64,000 bases of DNA from Mycolicibacterium sp. CR10. GTDB lineage: Bacteria > Actinomycetota > Actinomycetes > Mycobacteriales > Mycobacteriaceae. Positions 1 through 9,333 of this stretch are shown here, piece by piece (position 1 is the first letter of the stretch; the number at the start of each line of letters is the position of its first letter). A program made the translations under genes and the position numbers. Location: positions 28,569-92,568 of the forward strand of contig NZ_STGE01000029.1 of NCBI RefSeq assembly GCF_005222675.1, in the 5' to 3' direction. The notes beneath the pieces were generated by a model that saw only the letters and a list, made by a program, of their open reading frames with translations, searched no databases and was not told the origin of the DNA.

Positions 1-1682
1 GGGAACGGGTTGAGATTGCGCAGGTGGGCGTGGGCGACCTTGATGCCCTTGCGCCGGGCCCGGCGGCAAGCCTCGCCGATCGGACCGTAGCTGCTGCCCC
101 AACCGAGGAGCAGCAGGTCGGCCTCACCGCTGGGATCGTCGACCTCAACGTCGGGAACCTTGATGCCGGCGATCTTCTCTTGGCGCAGCCGGACCATCAG
201 GTCATGGTTCTTCGGCTCGTAGGAGATGTTGCCCGAGCCGTTGGCGGCCTCGAGACCGCCGATCCGGTGCTCCAGACCGGGTGTCCCCGGAACTGCGAAC
301 TGCCGGGCCAAGGTCTCGGGGTCACGCGCGTACGGCGCGAACGGCTCGCCCGATTTCGCAAATGTGTGCTTGATCGGTGGGTACGCCGAGGAATCGGAGA
401 TGTCGGGGATCGACCACGGCTCCGAACCGTTGGCGATCGCGCCGTCGGACAGGATGACCACCGGCGTGTGATAGGTGACCGCGATGCGGGCGGCCTCGAC
501 GGCGACGTCGAAGCAGTCCGACGGCGACCGCGGCGCCAGCACCGCCACCGGCGACTCACCGTTACGCCCGTAGAGCACCTGCAGCAGGTCTGCTTGTTCG
601 GTCTTGGTCGGCAGGCCGGTCGACGGACCGCCGCGCTGCACGTCGATGACGATCAGCGGAAGCTCGGTCATCACGGCGAGACCCATGGCCTCCGACTTCA
701 GCGAGATACCCGGACCCGACGTGCTGGTGATGCCGAGCGCGCCGCCATAGGACGCGCCGATCGCCGCGCCGATACCGGCGATCTCGTCCTCGGCCTGGAA
801 GGTCAGCACGTTGAAGTTCTTGTGCTTGGACAGCTCGTGCAGGATGTCCGACGCCGGGGTGATCGGGTACGTGCCGAGCACGATCTGCAGATCACCGAGG
901 TGGCCCGCGGTCACCAGACCGTAGGCCAGTGCGGTGTTGCCGGAGATCTGCCGGTACTCGCCGGTCTTGAGCTTGGCCGGCGACACCTCGTAGGTGGTGG
1001 CGAAAGCCTCGGTGGTCTCACCGAAATTCCAGCCCGCCTTGAGCGCGAGCACGTTGGCCTCGGCGACATCGGGTTTGCGGGCGAACTTCTCGCGGATGAA
1101 CGCCTCGCTGTGCTCGAGCTCGCGGCCGTACATCCACGACAGCAGGCCGAGGGCGAACATGTTCTTGGCGCGCTGGCCGTCTTTTTTCGTCGCGCCGATG
1201 GCTTCGACGGCGCCGAGCGTGAGCGTGGTCATCGGGACCGCCTGCACCACGTAGTCGGACAGCTCGTCGCTCTCCAGCGGATTGGCGTCGTAGCCGACCT
1301 TGGCGAGATTGCGCTTGGTGAACTCGTCGGAGTTGGCGATGATCAGACCGCCGCGAGGCAGGTCGGACACGTTGGCCTTGAGTGCGGCGGGATTCATCGC
1401 CACCAGCACGTCGGGCCGGTCGCCGGCCGTCAGGATGTCGTAGTCGGCGATCTGGATCTGGAACGACGACACACCGGGCAGCGTGCCCTGTGGCGCCCGG
1501 ATCTCAGCGGGGTAATTAGGTTGCGTCGCAAGGTCATTGCCGAACAGCGCGGCCTCGGAGGTGAATCGGTCACCGGTGAGCTGCATGCCGTCGCCGGAGT
1601 CCCCGGCGAATCGGATGACGACTTTCTCGAGCTTCTGCCGCGGGGCGGCGCCGGTACCGGCGTCACTACCGTTTTGACCCAC
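1..1682 (-). CDS. korA: 2-oxoglutarate:ferredoxin oxidoreductase subunit alpha (5' part; runs off the window)
   Basis: This is the alpha/gamma-fused subunit of the CoA-dependent 2-oxoacid:ferredoxin oxidoreductase, which decarboxylates 2-oxoglutarate to succinyl-CoA and reduces ferredoxin. About 560 codons are visible. The N-terminal gamma domain carries the RFAGDSGDGMQLTGDRF motif near residue 23, and the alpha domain follows, with TYPITPASDILHEL and TSTSGPGISLKSEAMG. The GTG start at 1682 gives an N-terminus (VGQNGSDAGTG) like that of M. tuberculosis Rv2455c, and an AAAGG lies upstream. The gene continues beyond base 1; korB would normally be next. It is read on the minus strand, away from the sugar locus to its right. 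Confidence 0.93.
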   Translation of the reverse strand, partial: MGQNGSDAGTGAAPRQKLEKVVIRFAGDSGDGMQLTGDRFTSEAALFGNDLATQPNYPAEIRAPQGTLPGVSSFQIQIADYDILTAGDRPDVLVAMNPAALKANVSDLPRGGLIIANSDEFTKRNLAKVGYDANPLESDELSDYVVQAVPMTTLTLGAVEAIGATKKDGQRAKNMFALGLLSWMYGRELEHSEAFIREKFARKPDVAEANVLALKAGWNFGETTEAFATTYEVSPAKLKTGEYRQISGNTALAYGLVTAGHLGDLQIVLGTYPITPASDILHELSKHKNFNVLTFQAEDEIAGIGAAIGASYGGALGITSTSGPGISLKSEAMGLAVMTELPLIVIDVQRGGPSTGLPTKTEQADLLQVLYGRNGESPVAVLAPRSPSDCFDVAVEAARIAVTYHTPVVILSDGAIANGSEPWSIPDISDSSAYPPIKHTFAKSGEPFAPYARDPETLARQFAVPGTPGLEHRIGGLEAANGSGNISYEPKNHDLMVRLRQEKIAGIKVPDVEVDDPSGEADLLLLGWGSSYGPIGEACRRARRKGIKVAHAHLRNLNPF

Positions 1683-2026
1683 GACCCTGCCTTTCACATC
1701 CGGTTGGCCGGCGCCGATGAGTCGCAAGACGAGGCTGCGATTGCACGGCGCGCCGATCGAGTTTCTTGTCTACCCGATTTTCCTGTCACTGGCAGTACCG
1801 ATTATTGCACTTCTCTTAGGCTCCCCTGAACGCGACGCATCGGTTACCGGCAAGTAAAGAACGAAGAAATGGCCAGTTCAACCGCGCGCAGCCGCGGGGC
1901 GTGAGACATTTTTGTGGCTTTCGTCACTTTTTCGAGAATGTCATTCTCTAAGACTGGGTTACCCGTCGGTAGCTGTCAGCTAGCGCCCGCTAGCACCCCG
2001 GTGCGGGTCAGCCAGAGTGGCACCGA
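1683..2026. promoter_or_regulatory. Intergenic region upstream of korA
   Basis: About 344 bases without a convincing gene. It is more AT-rich than its surroundings and must hold the korA promoter, on the minus strand. An AATAAT-like -10 lies around 1800-1806 in that direction, but I see no clear -35. Around 1976-2000 there is a short GCTAGCGCCCGCTAGC-like inverted repeat, a possible weak terminator or operator for the kinase gene that ends at 2027. Confidence 0.4.
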
Positions 2027-2857
2027 CTACACGCGCCGCCGCTTCTCGAGCTCTTTTGCCACCAGCTCGCTCGCCAACTCGGCCGCCCGCCGGGGGTCAG
2101 CGCTCATGGCACGGTTGGCCGCATAACACGCGGTGAACATGTCGCCTGCGCCCGTGGTCTGCACATCCAGCACGCGCCACGCGGCGGGAACGCGGACGAT
2201 CTCGCCTTCGGTGTAGATATGGCACCCCTCAGAACCGTAGGTCACCACGATCTCCGGTACCCCGAGCCGCTTGGCGGCCGCAGCGTCGAACGGTCCGTCC
2301 GCCACGACCACGGCCTCATCTTCTGCCAGCTTGAGGACATCGAGATGGACCAGGAGGTCCGCCGGGAAGTGGCGGTCCTCGACGAGTGGCCCCAACCGGT
2401 CGGCGCGCACCAGACCCTGGCCGTCGTAGGCGACGAAATGGCCGCGTTCGGAGAGAAGCTCCAGCGTCTCGGCCGGGAAGTCGGTGCGCAGCAGCGGCGC
2501 CAGGTGCACCCAGGTGGTCTCGGGGTCGGCGGCCGCGATCTCAGCCGCACCCCACACGGGGCCGATCGCGTCGACCGCCATGTGGCGATGGTCGACATCG
2601 TCGTAGTCCAGGCGGAACGCGCTGGTCCGATCGGAGGGAAGAACCCGGACGAGGTCACCGAACCGGTCGAGCAGCGGATCGAAGAGCTCGTGGTCCTCTT
2701 CGGCGCCGAGGGCCACGATTCGGCCGGGGCAGCCGGAGGCCTGCAGCGCTACGCCGGCGAACGACGCGCAGCCGCCCGGACTCCTGGGCGCCCCGTTGAT
2801 GACATCGATCGCCAGGTTTCCCAGCACGGTCACACCGTTGATGAGTTCTCGCGGCAC
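2027..2857 (-). CDS. PfkB-family carbohydrate kinase
   Basis: A 276-aa ribokinase-type kinase that phosphorylates a sugar, sugar acid or nucleoside with ATP. The N-terminus has the GNLAIDVINGAPRSPGGCASFAGVAL block (the family GG substrate motif). The C-terminus has VLDVQTTGAGDMFTACYA, the PfkB signature with the anion hole and the catalytic Asp of GAGD. It is rather short for the family (usually 300-330 aa). It lies downstream of the LacI gene on the same strand with a 91-bp gap, so the pair probably serves the same catabolic locus. The substrate is unknown; proximity to IolE/IolG-like genes suggests a cyclitol- or keto-sugar-derived acid. The GTG start at 2857 is the most upstream; an internal GTG is possible. 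Confidence 0.85.
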   Translation of the reverse strand: MPRELINGVTVLGNLAIDVINGAPRSPGGCASFAGVALQASGCPGRIVALGAEEDHELFDPLLDRFGDLVRVLPSDRTSAFRLDYDDVDHRHMAVDAIGPVWGAAEIAAADPETTWVHLAPLLRTDFPAETLELLSERGHFVAYDGQGLVRADRLGPLVEDRHFPADLLVHLDVLKLAEDEAVVVADGPFDAAAAKRLGVPEIVVTYGSEGCHIYTEGEIVRVPAAWRVLDVQTTGAGDMFTACYAANRAMSADPRRAAELASELVAKELEKRRRV

Positions 2858-2948
2858 CGATCGATCTCCCGGGTCTTCTTCGGCGCGTTCTCGACACCGT
2901 GGGGCGAAATGCTATCGGGGAATGCTGGGATTCGACGATTCAGCCGGG

Positions 2949-3953
2949 TCAGACAGGCAGGTTGTAGGGCGTCACGACCTGGATCGGTGTCGGCCGGAGG
3001 GGCTCGGTGGGCAGCGCTCCGTGCCGCTGCAGAATCGATCGGATCGCCAGCCGGGCGTCGGTACGCAGATCGTTGTGCAGCACCACCGAAATGCGGCCGT
3101 CCCGCAGCAGACGGCGATTGTCGGCGTCGAGGTCATGGGCTACGAAAACATGGCAGACGCGTCCGATCTTTTCGAATGCTGCGACGGCCGCGGTGTTGCC
3201 GCCACCGGGCGAGTAGACCGCCCCGACGCCCGGATTCCGTTCCAGCGCCTCAAGGACGAGCCGTTCGTTGGTGGCATCGATACCGTCGCTGTCGCTCACC
3301 TCGACGATCCCGCGCCCAGATCCGCGCAGACCGCTTCGGAATCCGACCTCCCGCTCCCCCTCACCGCGAAACGCCGCGCGGCTGACCGTGATCAGCACGT
3401 CGGATGGGGCCGTGCCGAGCCACTGGTTGACGAGGTAGGCGGCAGTCACACCGGCTCCGTGGTTGTCGATGCCGACGTAGGCGCACCGGGTGCTCGACGG
3501 AACATCGGTCGCGTACGTCACCACCGGGACTCCGGAGGCCACCAACCGGTCGATCGCTTCGGCGACCTCGGGTGCGTCCTGCGCCTTGAGCACCACACCG
3601 TGGCTGCCGCGGATCTTGGCCAGCGTGTCGACCATCTGCGTTGTCGATCCCGACTCCCACAGGTGGAAGCGCGCCCGCACCATGGCGGGCGCGAACACCG
3701 GAAGCTCCGCCTCGACCGCCGCGCGGAACGCGTCGGAGAAGCGTTGCGGGGTCTGCATGACCACATCGATCAGATACCGGCGGCCGTTGAGGCGCAGCTG
3801 GGCCCGCTGTTTGTCGAGATCGGCGATCGCCTGCACCACCTCGGCGCGGGTGTTCTCCCGGACGCCGGGCCGATCGTTGAGAACCCGGTCGACGGTGGCC
3901 TCGCTCAGCCCGGACTGCTGGGCGATCTCACGGACCTTGTAGCGATGCGCCAC
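2949..3953 (-). CDS. LacI-family transcriptional regulator
   Basis: A 334-aa regulator with an N-terminal helix-turn-helix (residues 5-28, KVREIAQQSGLSEATVDRVLN) and hinge, then a periplasmic-binding-protein-like effector domain. The GTG start places the HTH in the usual position. It is divergent from the dioxygenase/IolE-like operon starting at 4044 and upstream of the PfkB kinase, so it is probably the local sugar-responsive repressor of both. The 90-bp divergent gap contains an ATTCA-N6-TGAAT repeat that could be its operator. The effector cannot be read from the sequence. Confidence 0.9.
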   Translation of the reverse strand: MAHRYKVREIAQQSGLSEATVDRVLNDRPGVRENTRAEVVQAIADLDKQRAQLRLNGRRYLIDVVMQTPQRFSDAFRAAVEAELPVFAPAMVRARFHLWESGSTTQMVDTLAKIRGSHGVVLKAQDAPEVAEAIDRLVASGVPVVTYATDVPSSTRCAYVGIDNHGAGVTAAYLVNQWLGTAPSDVLITVSRAAFRGEGEREVGFRSGLRGSGRGIVEVSDSDGIDATNERLVLEALERNPGVGAVYSPGGGNTAAVAAFEKIGRVCHVFVAHDLDADNRRLLRDGRISVVLHNDLRTDARLAIRSILQRHGALPTEPLRPTPIQVVTPYNLPV

Positions 3954-3997
3954 ACCTGGCCTCCGTCTGCGACTCGATGCTGAGGTCTTTTTGATGG

Positions 3998-4013
3998 ATT
4001 CATGCTGTTGAAT
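3998..4013. promoter_or_regulatory. Candidate operator of the LacI regulator (ATTCA-N6-TGAAT)
   Basis: ATTCATGCTGTTGAAT has perfect 5-bp outer arms around a 6-bp centre. It lies in the short divergent gap between the LacI gene and the dioxygenase operon. Position and symmetry fit a LacI-family site; binding is inferred only. Confidence 0.4.
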
Positions 4014-4043
4014 GCGGTGCCGATCACAGCAAGACTATCTGCC

Positions 4044-5225
4044 ATGGCAACGCCCCTCCGCACATCGGTCGACACACCGTCGCCCTGGCTCGGCGAGTCC
4101 GATTTCGACCTGGACGATTTCCGCGCTCAGGTCGAGCGCGACACCGACCTCGCCGATTACCCGCTCGCCCATGACGTTCGCTCCAACGTCCTCGTCTACA
4201 CGGCGCACGACATGGCTGGATACGACAGGCGTGCCCTGCAGTCGGAGTTGATTCGCGCGCTCGCAGACGGCCCCGGGGTCGTCGTATTCACCCAGGCGTT
4301 CGAGCACGGCGTCGTCGATCGCGCCAGCGAGGCGTTCTTCGCGCTCATCGAGGCGCAGCGCGCCGACGGCCTGGCGGCGGGCGACCACTTCGGAAAGCCC
4401 GGCGCCAACGACCGAATCTGGAACGCCGCGCAGAAGCTGGCGCTGCACGACCCTGCTGTCTTCGCCGACTACTACGCCAACGACGCGCTGGCCGTGGTGT
4501 GCCAGGCCTGGCTGGGACCCCGCTACCAGGTCACCTCCCAGGTCAACGTCGTCAACCCCGGCGGCAACGCCCAGGTCCCGCACCGCGACTACCACCTCGG
4601 CTTCGTCCCCGACGCGCACCTCGCCTCGTACCCCGCGCACGTGCACCGCACGTCGCCGGTGTTGACGCTGCAGGGCGCGGTCGCGCACTGCGACATGCCG
4701 CTGGAGAGCGGGCCCACGATGCTGCTGCCGCACTCGCAGCGCTTCGCCGGCGGTTACATCGCGTTCAACCGCCCCGAGTTCATCGACTACTTCGCGAGCC
4801 GCCAGGTGCAACTTCCGCTGCAGAAGGGCGACGCGGTGTTCTTCAACCCGGCGCTGTATCACGGTGCGGGATCGAACATCTCAACAGGATCTTCGCAGAT
4901 CAGACGTATCGCGAACCTGATGCAGATCTCGTCGCCGTTCGGACGGGCGATGGAGGCACTGGACCGCACCGCGATGGTGCGCGCCGTCTACCCGGCCCTG
5001 CGCGCGATGCAGGCCGCCGGACGGCCGCACCGCGATCTGGAGAACGCGGTGGTCGCCACCGCCGAGGGCTACGCCTTCCCCACCAATCTCGACAGCGATC
5101 AGCCGATCGGCAGCCTGGCACCTGCCAGCCAGGTGGACACGGTGCTCGACGCGTTGGCCAACAACCTCACCCAAGAAGACCTCGACATCGCACTTCGCGA
5201 TCAGAACGAACGGAGAAACCCATGA
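4044..5225 (+). CDS. Phytanoyl-CoA dioxygenase (PhyH)-family oxygenase
   Basis: A 393-aa Fe(II)/2-oxoglutarate-dependent oxygenase of the PhyH family. The facial triad is visible as H180-x-D182 (VPHRDYH) and H273 (NPALYHGAGSN), with R287/R288 placed to bind 2-oxoglutarate. I chose ATG 4044 (MATPLRTS); an upstream in-frame start at 4002 lies inside the presumed operator. It is the first gene of a four-gene operon and overlaps the next start by ATGA. A 2OG oxygenase ahead of two Gfo/Idh dehydrogenases and an IolE-like dehydratase suggests that a modified sugar or cyclitol (for example O- or N-methylated) is first hydroxylated or demethylated. That substrate idea is inference. Confidence 0.85.
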   Translation: MATPLRTSVDTPSPWLGESDFDLDDFRAQVERDTDLADYPLAHDVRSNVLVYTAHDMAGYDRRALQSELIRALADGPGVVVFTQAFEHGVVDRASEAFFALIEAQRADGLAAGDHFGKPGANDRIWNAAQKLALHDPAVFADYYANDALAVVCQAWLGPRYQVTSQVNVVNPGGNAQVPHRDYHLGFVPDAHLASYPAHVHRTSPVLTLQGAVAHCDMPLESGPTMLLPHSQRFAGGYIAFNRPEFIDYFASRQVQLPLQKGDAVFFNPALYHGAGSNISTGSSQIRRIANLMQISSPFGRAMEALDRTAMVRAVYPALRAMQAAGRPHRDLENAVVATAEGYAFPTNLDSDQPIGSLAPASQVDTVLDALANNLTQEDLDIALRDQNERRNP

Positions 5226-6250
5226 CCACCCTCGGCTTGATCGGACTCGGCCGGATCGGTGCATTCCACACCGAGACGCTGATGAATCTTGCCGGCCTGT
5301 CCGGACTGGTCATCACCGACGAGCGGACGGACGTCGTCAAGGAGGTCGCAGCGAAATACGGTGCCACGCCCGCGGATTCGGTCGAGGCGCTGCTGTCTTC
5401 CGGGATCGACGGTGTCGTGGTCGCCGCGGCCACACCCGCTCACGCGGAGCTGACGCTGGCCGCCGTGGAGCGCGGACTGCCGACGTTCTGCGAGAAGCCG
5501 ATCGCATCGACGGCCGCCGAGAGCGCCAGGGTGGCCGAGATCATCGCCCGCTCGGGGGTTCCGGTGCAGGTGGGTTACCAGCGCCGGTACGACGCGGCGT
5601 TCACCGCCGTCAAACGCGCCGTCGACGACGGCTCGCTGGGCGCGCTGCACACCGTGCGCAGCACCACGATGGATCCCGCTCCCCCGCCGATGGACTACAT
5701 CAAGGGCTCCGGCGGCATCTTCCGTGACTGTGCGGTCCACGATTTCGATGTGGTGCGCTGGGTCACCGGGCAGAACGCCGTCGAGGTCTACGCCACCGGC
5801 AGCGTACAGGGCGATCCGCTGTTCACCGAGTACGGCGACGTCGACACCGCCGCGATCGTGGTGCGCTTCGACGGCGGCGCGCTCGGCGTGGTGTCCGCCG
5901 CACGCTACAACGGCCGCGGCTACGACTGCCGCTTGGAGGTCCACGGGTTCGACGACACGATCGTTGCCGGGTGGGACCAGGGTGCGCCGGTGCGCAACGC
6001 CGATCCGGCGAACGACTTTCCGAGCGGCCAGCCCCACCACTTCTTCATGGACCGTTTCACCGAGGCGTTCCGCACCGAGCTGAGCGAGTTTGTGAAAGTC
6101 GTTGAGGGCGGCCCGGTCAAGGGCGCCACCGTCGCCGATGCGGTCGAGGTCGCGTGGATGGCGGAAGCGGCTTCAGAGTCCCTGCGCCGGGGCGTCCCGG
6201 TATCGATCGAGTCGGTCAAGAAGTCGGCCACGAAGGAGACCCAGAAGTGA
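5222..6250 (+). CDS. Gfo/Idh/MocA-family oxidoreductase (inositol-dehydrogenase-like)
   Basis: A 342-aa NAD(P)-dependent dehydrogenase. The Rossmann motif GLIGLGRIGAFH is at residues 5-16, the family EKP motif at 91-93 (FCEKPIAS), and the catalytic block DCAVHDFDVVRW lies mid-protein. The ATG at 5222 overlaps the dioxygenase stop by 4 nt, indicating translational coupling. The next gene starts inside this stop (GTGA at 6247). It resembles inositol 2-dehydrogenases and probably oxidises a ring or sugar hydroxyl to the keto form used by the downstream dehydratase. Confidence 0.85.
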   Translation: MTTLGLIGLGRIGAFHTETLMNLAGLSGLVITDERTDVVKEVAAKYGATPADSVEALLSSGIDGVVVAAATPAHAELTLAAVERGLPTFCEKPIASTAAESARVAEIIARSGVPVQVGYQRRYDAAFTAVKRAVDDGSLGALHTVRSTTMDPAPPPMDYIKGSGGIFRDCAVHDFDVVRWVTGQNAVEVYATGSVQGDPLFTEYGDVDTAAIVVRFDGGALGVVSAARYNGRGYDCRLEVHGFDDTIVAGWDQGAPVRNADPANDFPSGQPHHFFMDRFTEAFRTELSEFVKVVEGGPVKGATVADAVEVAWMAEAASESLRRGVPVSIESVKKSATKETQK

Positions 6251-7131
6251 AGATCGCAGGTGCACCGATCTCGTGGGGGGTGTGCGAGGTACCGGGCTGG
6301 GGTTACCAGCTGACGCCCGACCGCGTGCTCGCCGAGATGAAGCAGGCCGGCTTGGCTGCCACCGAACTCGGCCCCGAGGGCTTCCTGCCGGCCGACTCCA
6401 CCGAACTCGTGGAACTCCTTGACGGGTACGGGCTCTCGTGTGTCGGCGGGTTCGTCCCGGTGGTGTTGTTCAAGGACGACCATGATCCGGCCGACGACCT
6501 TGCCGGGCCGTTGGAGTCACTGGTCGCCGCCGGATCCGGTGTCGTGGTGCTGGCGGCCGCGACGGGTCAGGACGGCTATGACGATCGGCCGATGCTCGAC
6601 GAGCCCCAATGGGCCACGCTGCTGAGCAATCTGGACCGGCTCGCCGAAATCGTCGCCGCCCGCGGTTTGACGGCGGTGTTGCACCCGCACGTCGGCACGA
6701 TGGTGGAGAACCGCGCCGAGGTGGACCGCGTGCTGACGGGATCGACCATCCCGCTGTGCCTGGACACCGGCCACCTCCTCATCGGCGGAACCGATCCGCT
6801 GGCGCTCACCAAGGCGGTACCGGAGCGGGTCGCGCACGCTCACCTCAAGGATGTCAACGCCGGGCTGGCCGCCAAGGTGCAGTCCGGTGAGCTGACCTAC
6901 ACCCAGGCCGTCGCCGCGGGCATGTACGTGCCGCTCGGCGCCGGCGACATCGACATCGCCGGCATCGTCAAGACGTTGGAGGACAACGGCTATGACGGGT
7001 GGTACGTGATGGAGCAGGACAAGATCCTCGACGCAGATCCTGGCGGCGCTCCCGAGGCAGAGGGTCCGCTGGCCGACGTCCTCGCCAGCGTCGCCTTCCT
7101 GCAGGGCGCTGCCGCGCGCGTCTCATCGTGA
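6247..7131 (+). CDS. IolE-like inosose dehydratase / sugar phosphate isomerase-epimerase fold
   Basis: A 294-aa TIM-barrel protein of the AP-endonuclease-2/xylose isomerase-like superfamily. It shares the IolE layout: N-terminal GAPISWGVCEVPGW, then HPHVGTMVENRAEVDRVL, CLDTGHLLIGG and AHLKDVN with the expected metal ligands, and VPLGAGDIDI near the C-terminus. IolE dehydrates 2-keto-myo-inositol to the trihydroxycyclohexanedione. The GTG start at 6247 overlaps the previous stop by 4 nt. The main iol operon 37 kb away has no protein with this IolE layout, so this one may supply the step, or it may act on a related cyclitol in its own operon. Confidence 0.8.
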   Translation: MKIAGAPISWGVCEVPGWGYQLTPDRVLAEMKQAGLAATELGPEGFLPADSTELVELLDGYGLSCVGGFVPVVLFKDDHDPADDLAGPLESLVAAGSGVVVLAAATGQDGYDDRPMLDEPQWATLLSNLDRLAEIVAARGLTAVLHPHVGTMVENRAEVDRVLTGSTIPLCLDTGHLLIGGTDPLALTKAVPERVAHAHLKDVNAGLAAKVQSGELTYTQAVAAGMYVPLGAGDIDIAGIVKTLEDNGYDGWYVMEQDKILDADPGGAPEAEGPLADVLASVAFLQGAAARVSS

Positions 7132-8090
7132 GCCTTCGGATCGGGGTGCTCGGCGCGTCACGCATCGCCGAATCGGCCATCGTCGGTCCTGCCCAGGAGC
7201 TGGGCCACCGCCTGGTCGCCGTGGCGGCGCGTGATCCGCAGCGCGCCACCCTGTTCGCCGAGAAGTACGGGGTCGAGCGGGTGCTGCCGTCCTATCAGGA
7301 CGTCGTCACCGACCCCGAGGTCGACGTCGTCTACAACCCGTTGGCCAACTCGCTGCACGCCCCGTGGAACCTGGCCGCCGTCGCGGCGGGCAAACCGGTG
7401 CTGACGGAGAAGCCGTTCGCCCGCAACCGCGAGGAGGCCCGTCGTGTCGCGGCGGCCGCCGGCGCTGCGGGTGTCACGGTGATGGAGGGATTCCACTACC
7501 TGTTCCATCCCGTCACCCGGCGCGCCCTCGAGCTCGCGGGCGACGGCACCCTGGGAGAGCTCATCCGCGTCGAGGTCCGGATGGGCATGCCCACACCGCA
7601 ACCCGGCGATCCGCGCTGGTCGCTGGAACTGGCCGGCGGCGCGCTGATGGACCTCGGCTGCTACGGCCTGCACATCATGCGCAGGTTCGGCGTGCCGTCG
7701 GTGGTCCGGGCGACCGCTGGCCTGCACAGCCCCGACGTTGACGCGTGGTGCGACGTGGAACTCGAGTTCCCTTCGGGTGCAACCGGATTGTCCACCCACA
7801 CGATGGTCGCCGACGAGTACTCGTTCACGCTGCGGGTGGTCGGGACGAAGGGGGAAGCCTTCGTGCACGACTTCATCAAGCCGAACGACGACGACAGGGT
7901 CACCATTCGCACCGACGACGGCACCACCGTCGAACACCTCGGCAAGAGAACGTCCTACACCTATCAGCTGGAGGCGTTCGCCGCTCACGTCCAGCGGGGC
8001 GAACCGGTGCCGCTCGATACCGACGATGCCGTGGCGAACATGGCCCTCATCGATGACGCGTATCGCGCGGCGGGTATGCCGCCGCGGTGA
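7128..8090 (+). CDS. Gfo/Idh/MocA-family oxidoreductase
   Basis: A 320-aa NAD(P)-dependent dehydrogenase, distinct from the one at 5222. The nucleotide motif is GVLGASRIAESA near the N-terminus, the family motif is TEKPFARN, and the mid-protein block is GGALMDLGCYGLHIMRRF, which resembles dimeric dihydrodiol/xylose dehydrogenase-type members. The GTG start at 7128 overlaps the IolE-like stop by 4 nt. Its last 44 bases overlap the 3' end of the convergent LuxR gene. It closes the operon. Confidence 0.84.
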   Translation: MSLRIGVLGASRIAESAIVGPAQELGHRLVAVAARDPQRATLFAEKYGVERVLPSYQDVVTDPEVDVVYNPLANSLHAPWNLAAVAAGKPVLTEKPFARNREEARRVAAAAGAAGVTVMEGFHYLFHPVTRRALELAGDGTLGELIRVEVRMGMPTPQPGDPRWSLELAGGALMDLGCYGLHIMRRFGVPSVVRATAGLHSPDVDAWCDVELEFPSGATGLSTHTMVADEYSFTLRVVGTKGEAFVHDFIKPNDDDRVTIRTDDGTTVEHLGKRTSYTYQLEAFAAHVQRGEPVPLDTDDAVANMALIDDAYRAAGMPPR

Positions 8091-9279
8091 GTCCGTCGCG
8101 GGCCGGCATGCTGGCCAACCGCACATAGGACGACGCGGCCTCGGCCCGATTGGTCGCGCGCAACTTCCTGAGCACCCTTTTCACGTGGGACTTCACCGTG
8201 CCCGGCGAGATCACCAACTCGTCGGCGATCTGCTGGTTGGTGCGCCCGGCGGCCATCAGGCGGAGAACCTCGACCTCACGGCGGGTGAGCATCGACAGAG
8301 CGCGCGTCTGCACCTCGGCCAACGACTGCGCCGCCGGACTGCGTTCCACCGGTTCGATCTTGCGCAGGTCCAGGTCCGCGTCCTGAAGCGCCCGGGCCGC
8401 CTCGTCCGCGGTGGCCAGCGCGCGGCGGACATCGGCCTGCTGGCGGCGCATCCTCTCCAGCAGCACCGTCCGTTCATAGGCGTACCCGAAGCCCTCCGCG
8501 AACGCCCATACCGTGTCCCGGTCGATCTCATCGACAACCCGGCCTGAGTACAGCCGGTCGGCGTGCAGGAACCCGATCACCTTGCCTGTCGGCATCACCG
8601 GAGCCGCCACGTAGGAATGGGTCAGAGAGAAGTCGACGATCGGACGGTTGACGCGCGGATCGTTGCGGGCGTCGCGCACGATCGCGGGGGCGTGGCGACG
8701 GATCATCTCGGTTTCGAGCAACATGTGATCCAACGGCGGCGCCACCGACTGCGCGAACTCGACCATCTTCTCCGCGCCGGCCCGGTCCGGGCCGAAATAC
8801 GCTGACTCCATGACCATTCGGCCCTCGTGCACGCGAAACAGCACGGCACGGTCGAAGCCACACGACTCGACCAGTTCACGTGGCGCGCGGTCGACGATCG
8901 TCGCGACATCGTCGACGACACGCAGCTTGCTCAGGCCCTCCTGCACCTGCAGCAGCGCGAACGTCCGCCGCCCCGCACCGTCCTCGATCAATTCGCGTTC
9001 CAGCGACGCCAGGTCGAGGACGGCCTCGAGTGCGTTGAGCGCGGTCTCGTCGCCGAGGGCTTCGAGGGCATTGCGCACCACGGTGGCTTTCGCGTCGACC
9101 GCCTCGGCCACGACCGCCACCGGGTCGTCGTTCGGGTCGATGTCGCAACCGAGGAAAGCTTCGCGATAGCGGCGTGCCGCCTCGGAATCCTTGACCGGGC
9201 GCGACGCCCAGCCCGGGTGGTCACCGTCGGCAAGAGTGTCGACCGGCGGAGTTTCGGGCAGGCCGCTCACAACATTCAC
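8047..9279 (-). CDS. GAF-domain LuxR-family transcriptional regulator
   Basis: An approximately 410-aa regulator. The central part (about residues 130-285) looks like a GAF sensory domain, followed by a coiled stretch and a C-terminal LuxR/FixJ helix-turn-helix (LTRREVEVLRLMAAGRTNQQIADELVISPGTVKSHVKRVLRKL). I favour the GTG at 9279, with GGAGG upstream, over a TTG at 9337-9339 that lies inside a 12-bp palindrome. The gene is divergent from the P450 gene and is the natural candidate regulator of the P450/NTF2 pair. The C-terminal 14 codons overlap the dehydrogenase gene on the other strand. Confidence 0.85.
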   Translation of the reverse strand: MNVVSGLPETPPVDTLADGDHPGWASRPVKDSEAARRYREAFLGCDIDPNDDPVAVVAEAVDAKATVVRNALEALGDETALNALEAVLDLASLERELIEDGAGRRTFALLQVQEGLSKLRVVDDVATIVDRAPRELVESCGFDRAVLFRVHEGRMVMESAYFGPDRAGAEKMVEFAQSVAPPLDHMLLETEMIRRHAPAIVRDARNDPRVNRPIVDFSLTHSYVAAPVMPTGKVIGFLHADRLYSGRVVDEIDRDTVWAFAEGFGYAYERTVLLERMRRQQADVRRALATADEAARALQDADLDLRKIEPVERSPAAQSLAEVQTRALSMLTRREVEVLRLMAAGRTNQQIADELVISPGTVKSHVKRVLRKLRATNRAEAASSYVRLASMPARDGLTAAAYPPRDTRHR

Positions 9280-9333
9280 GATGATGACTTTCCTCCGACC
9301 GGGCGGCGGTTGCGGGCGGATTGCCGGACAACA

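Noticed and set aside
24..1829. A 601-codon open frame on the plus strand
   Set aside because: It is antisense to korA; the minus-strand translation is a clear 2-oxoacid oxidoreductase, while this product has no family features and is Arg/Gly/Val-rich as expected for a GC-rich shadow frame.
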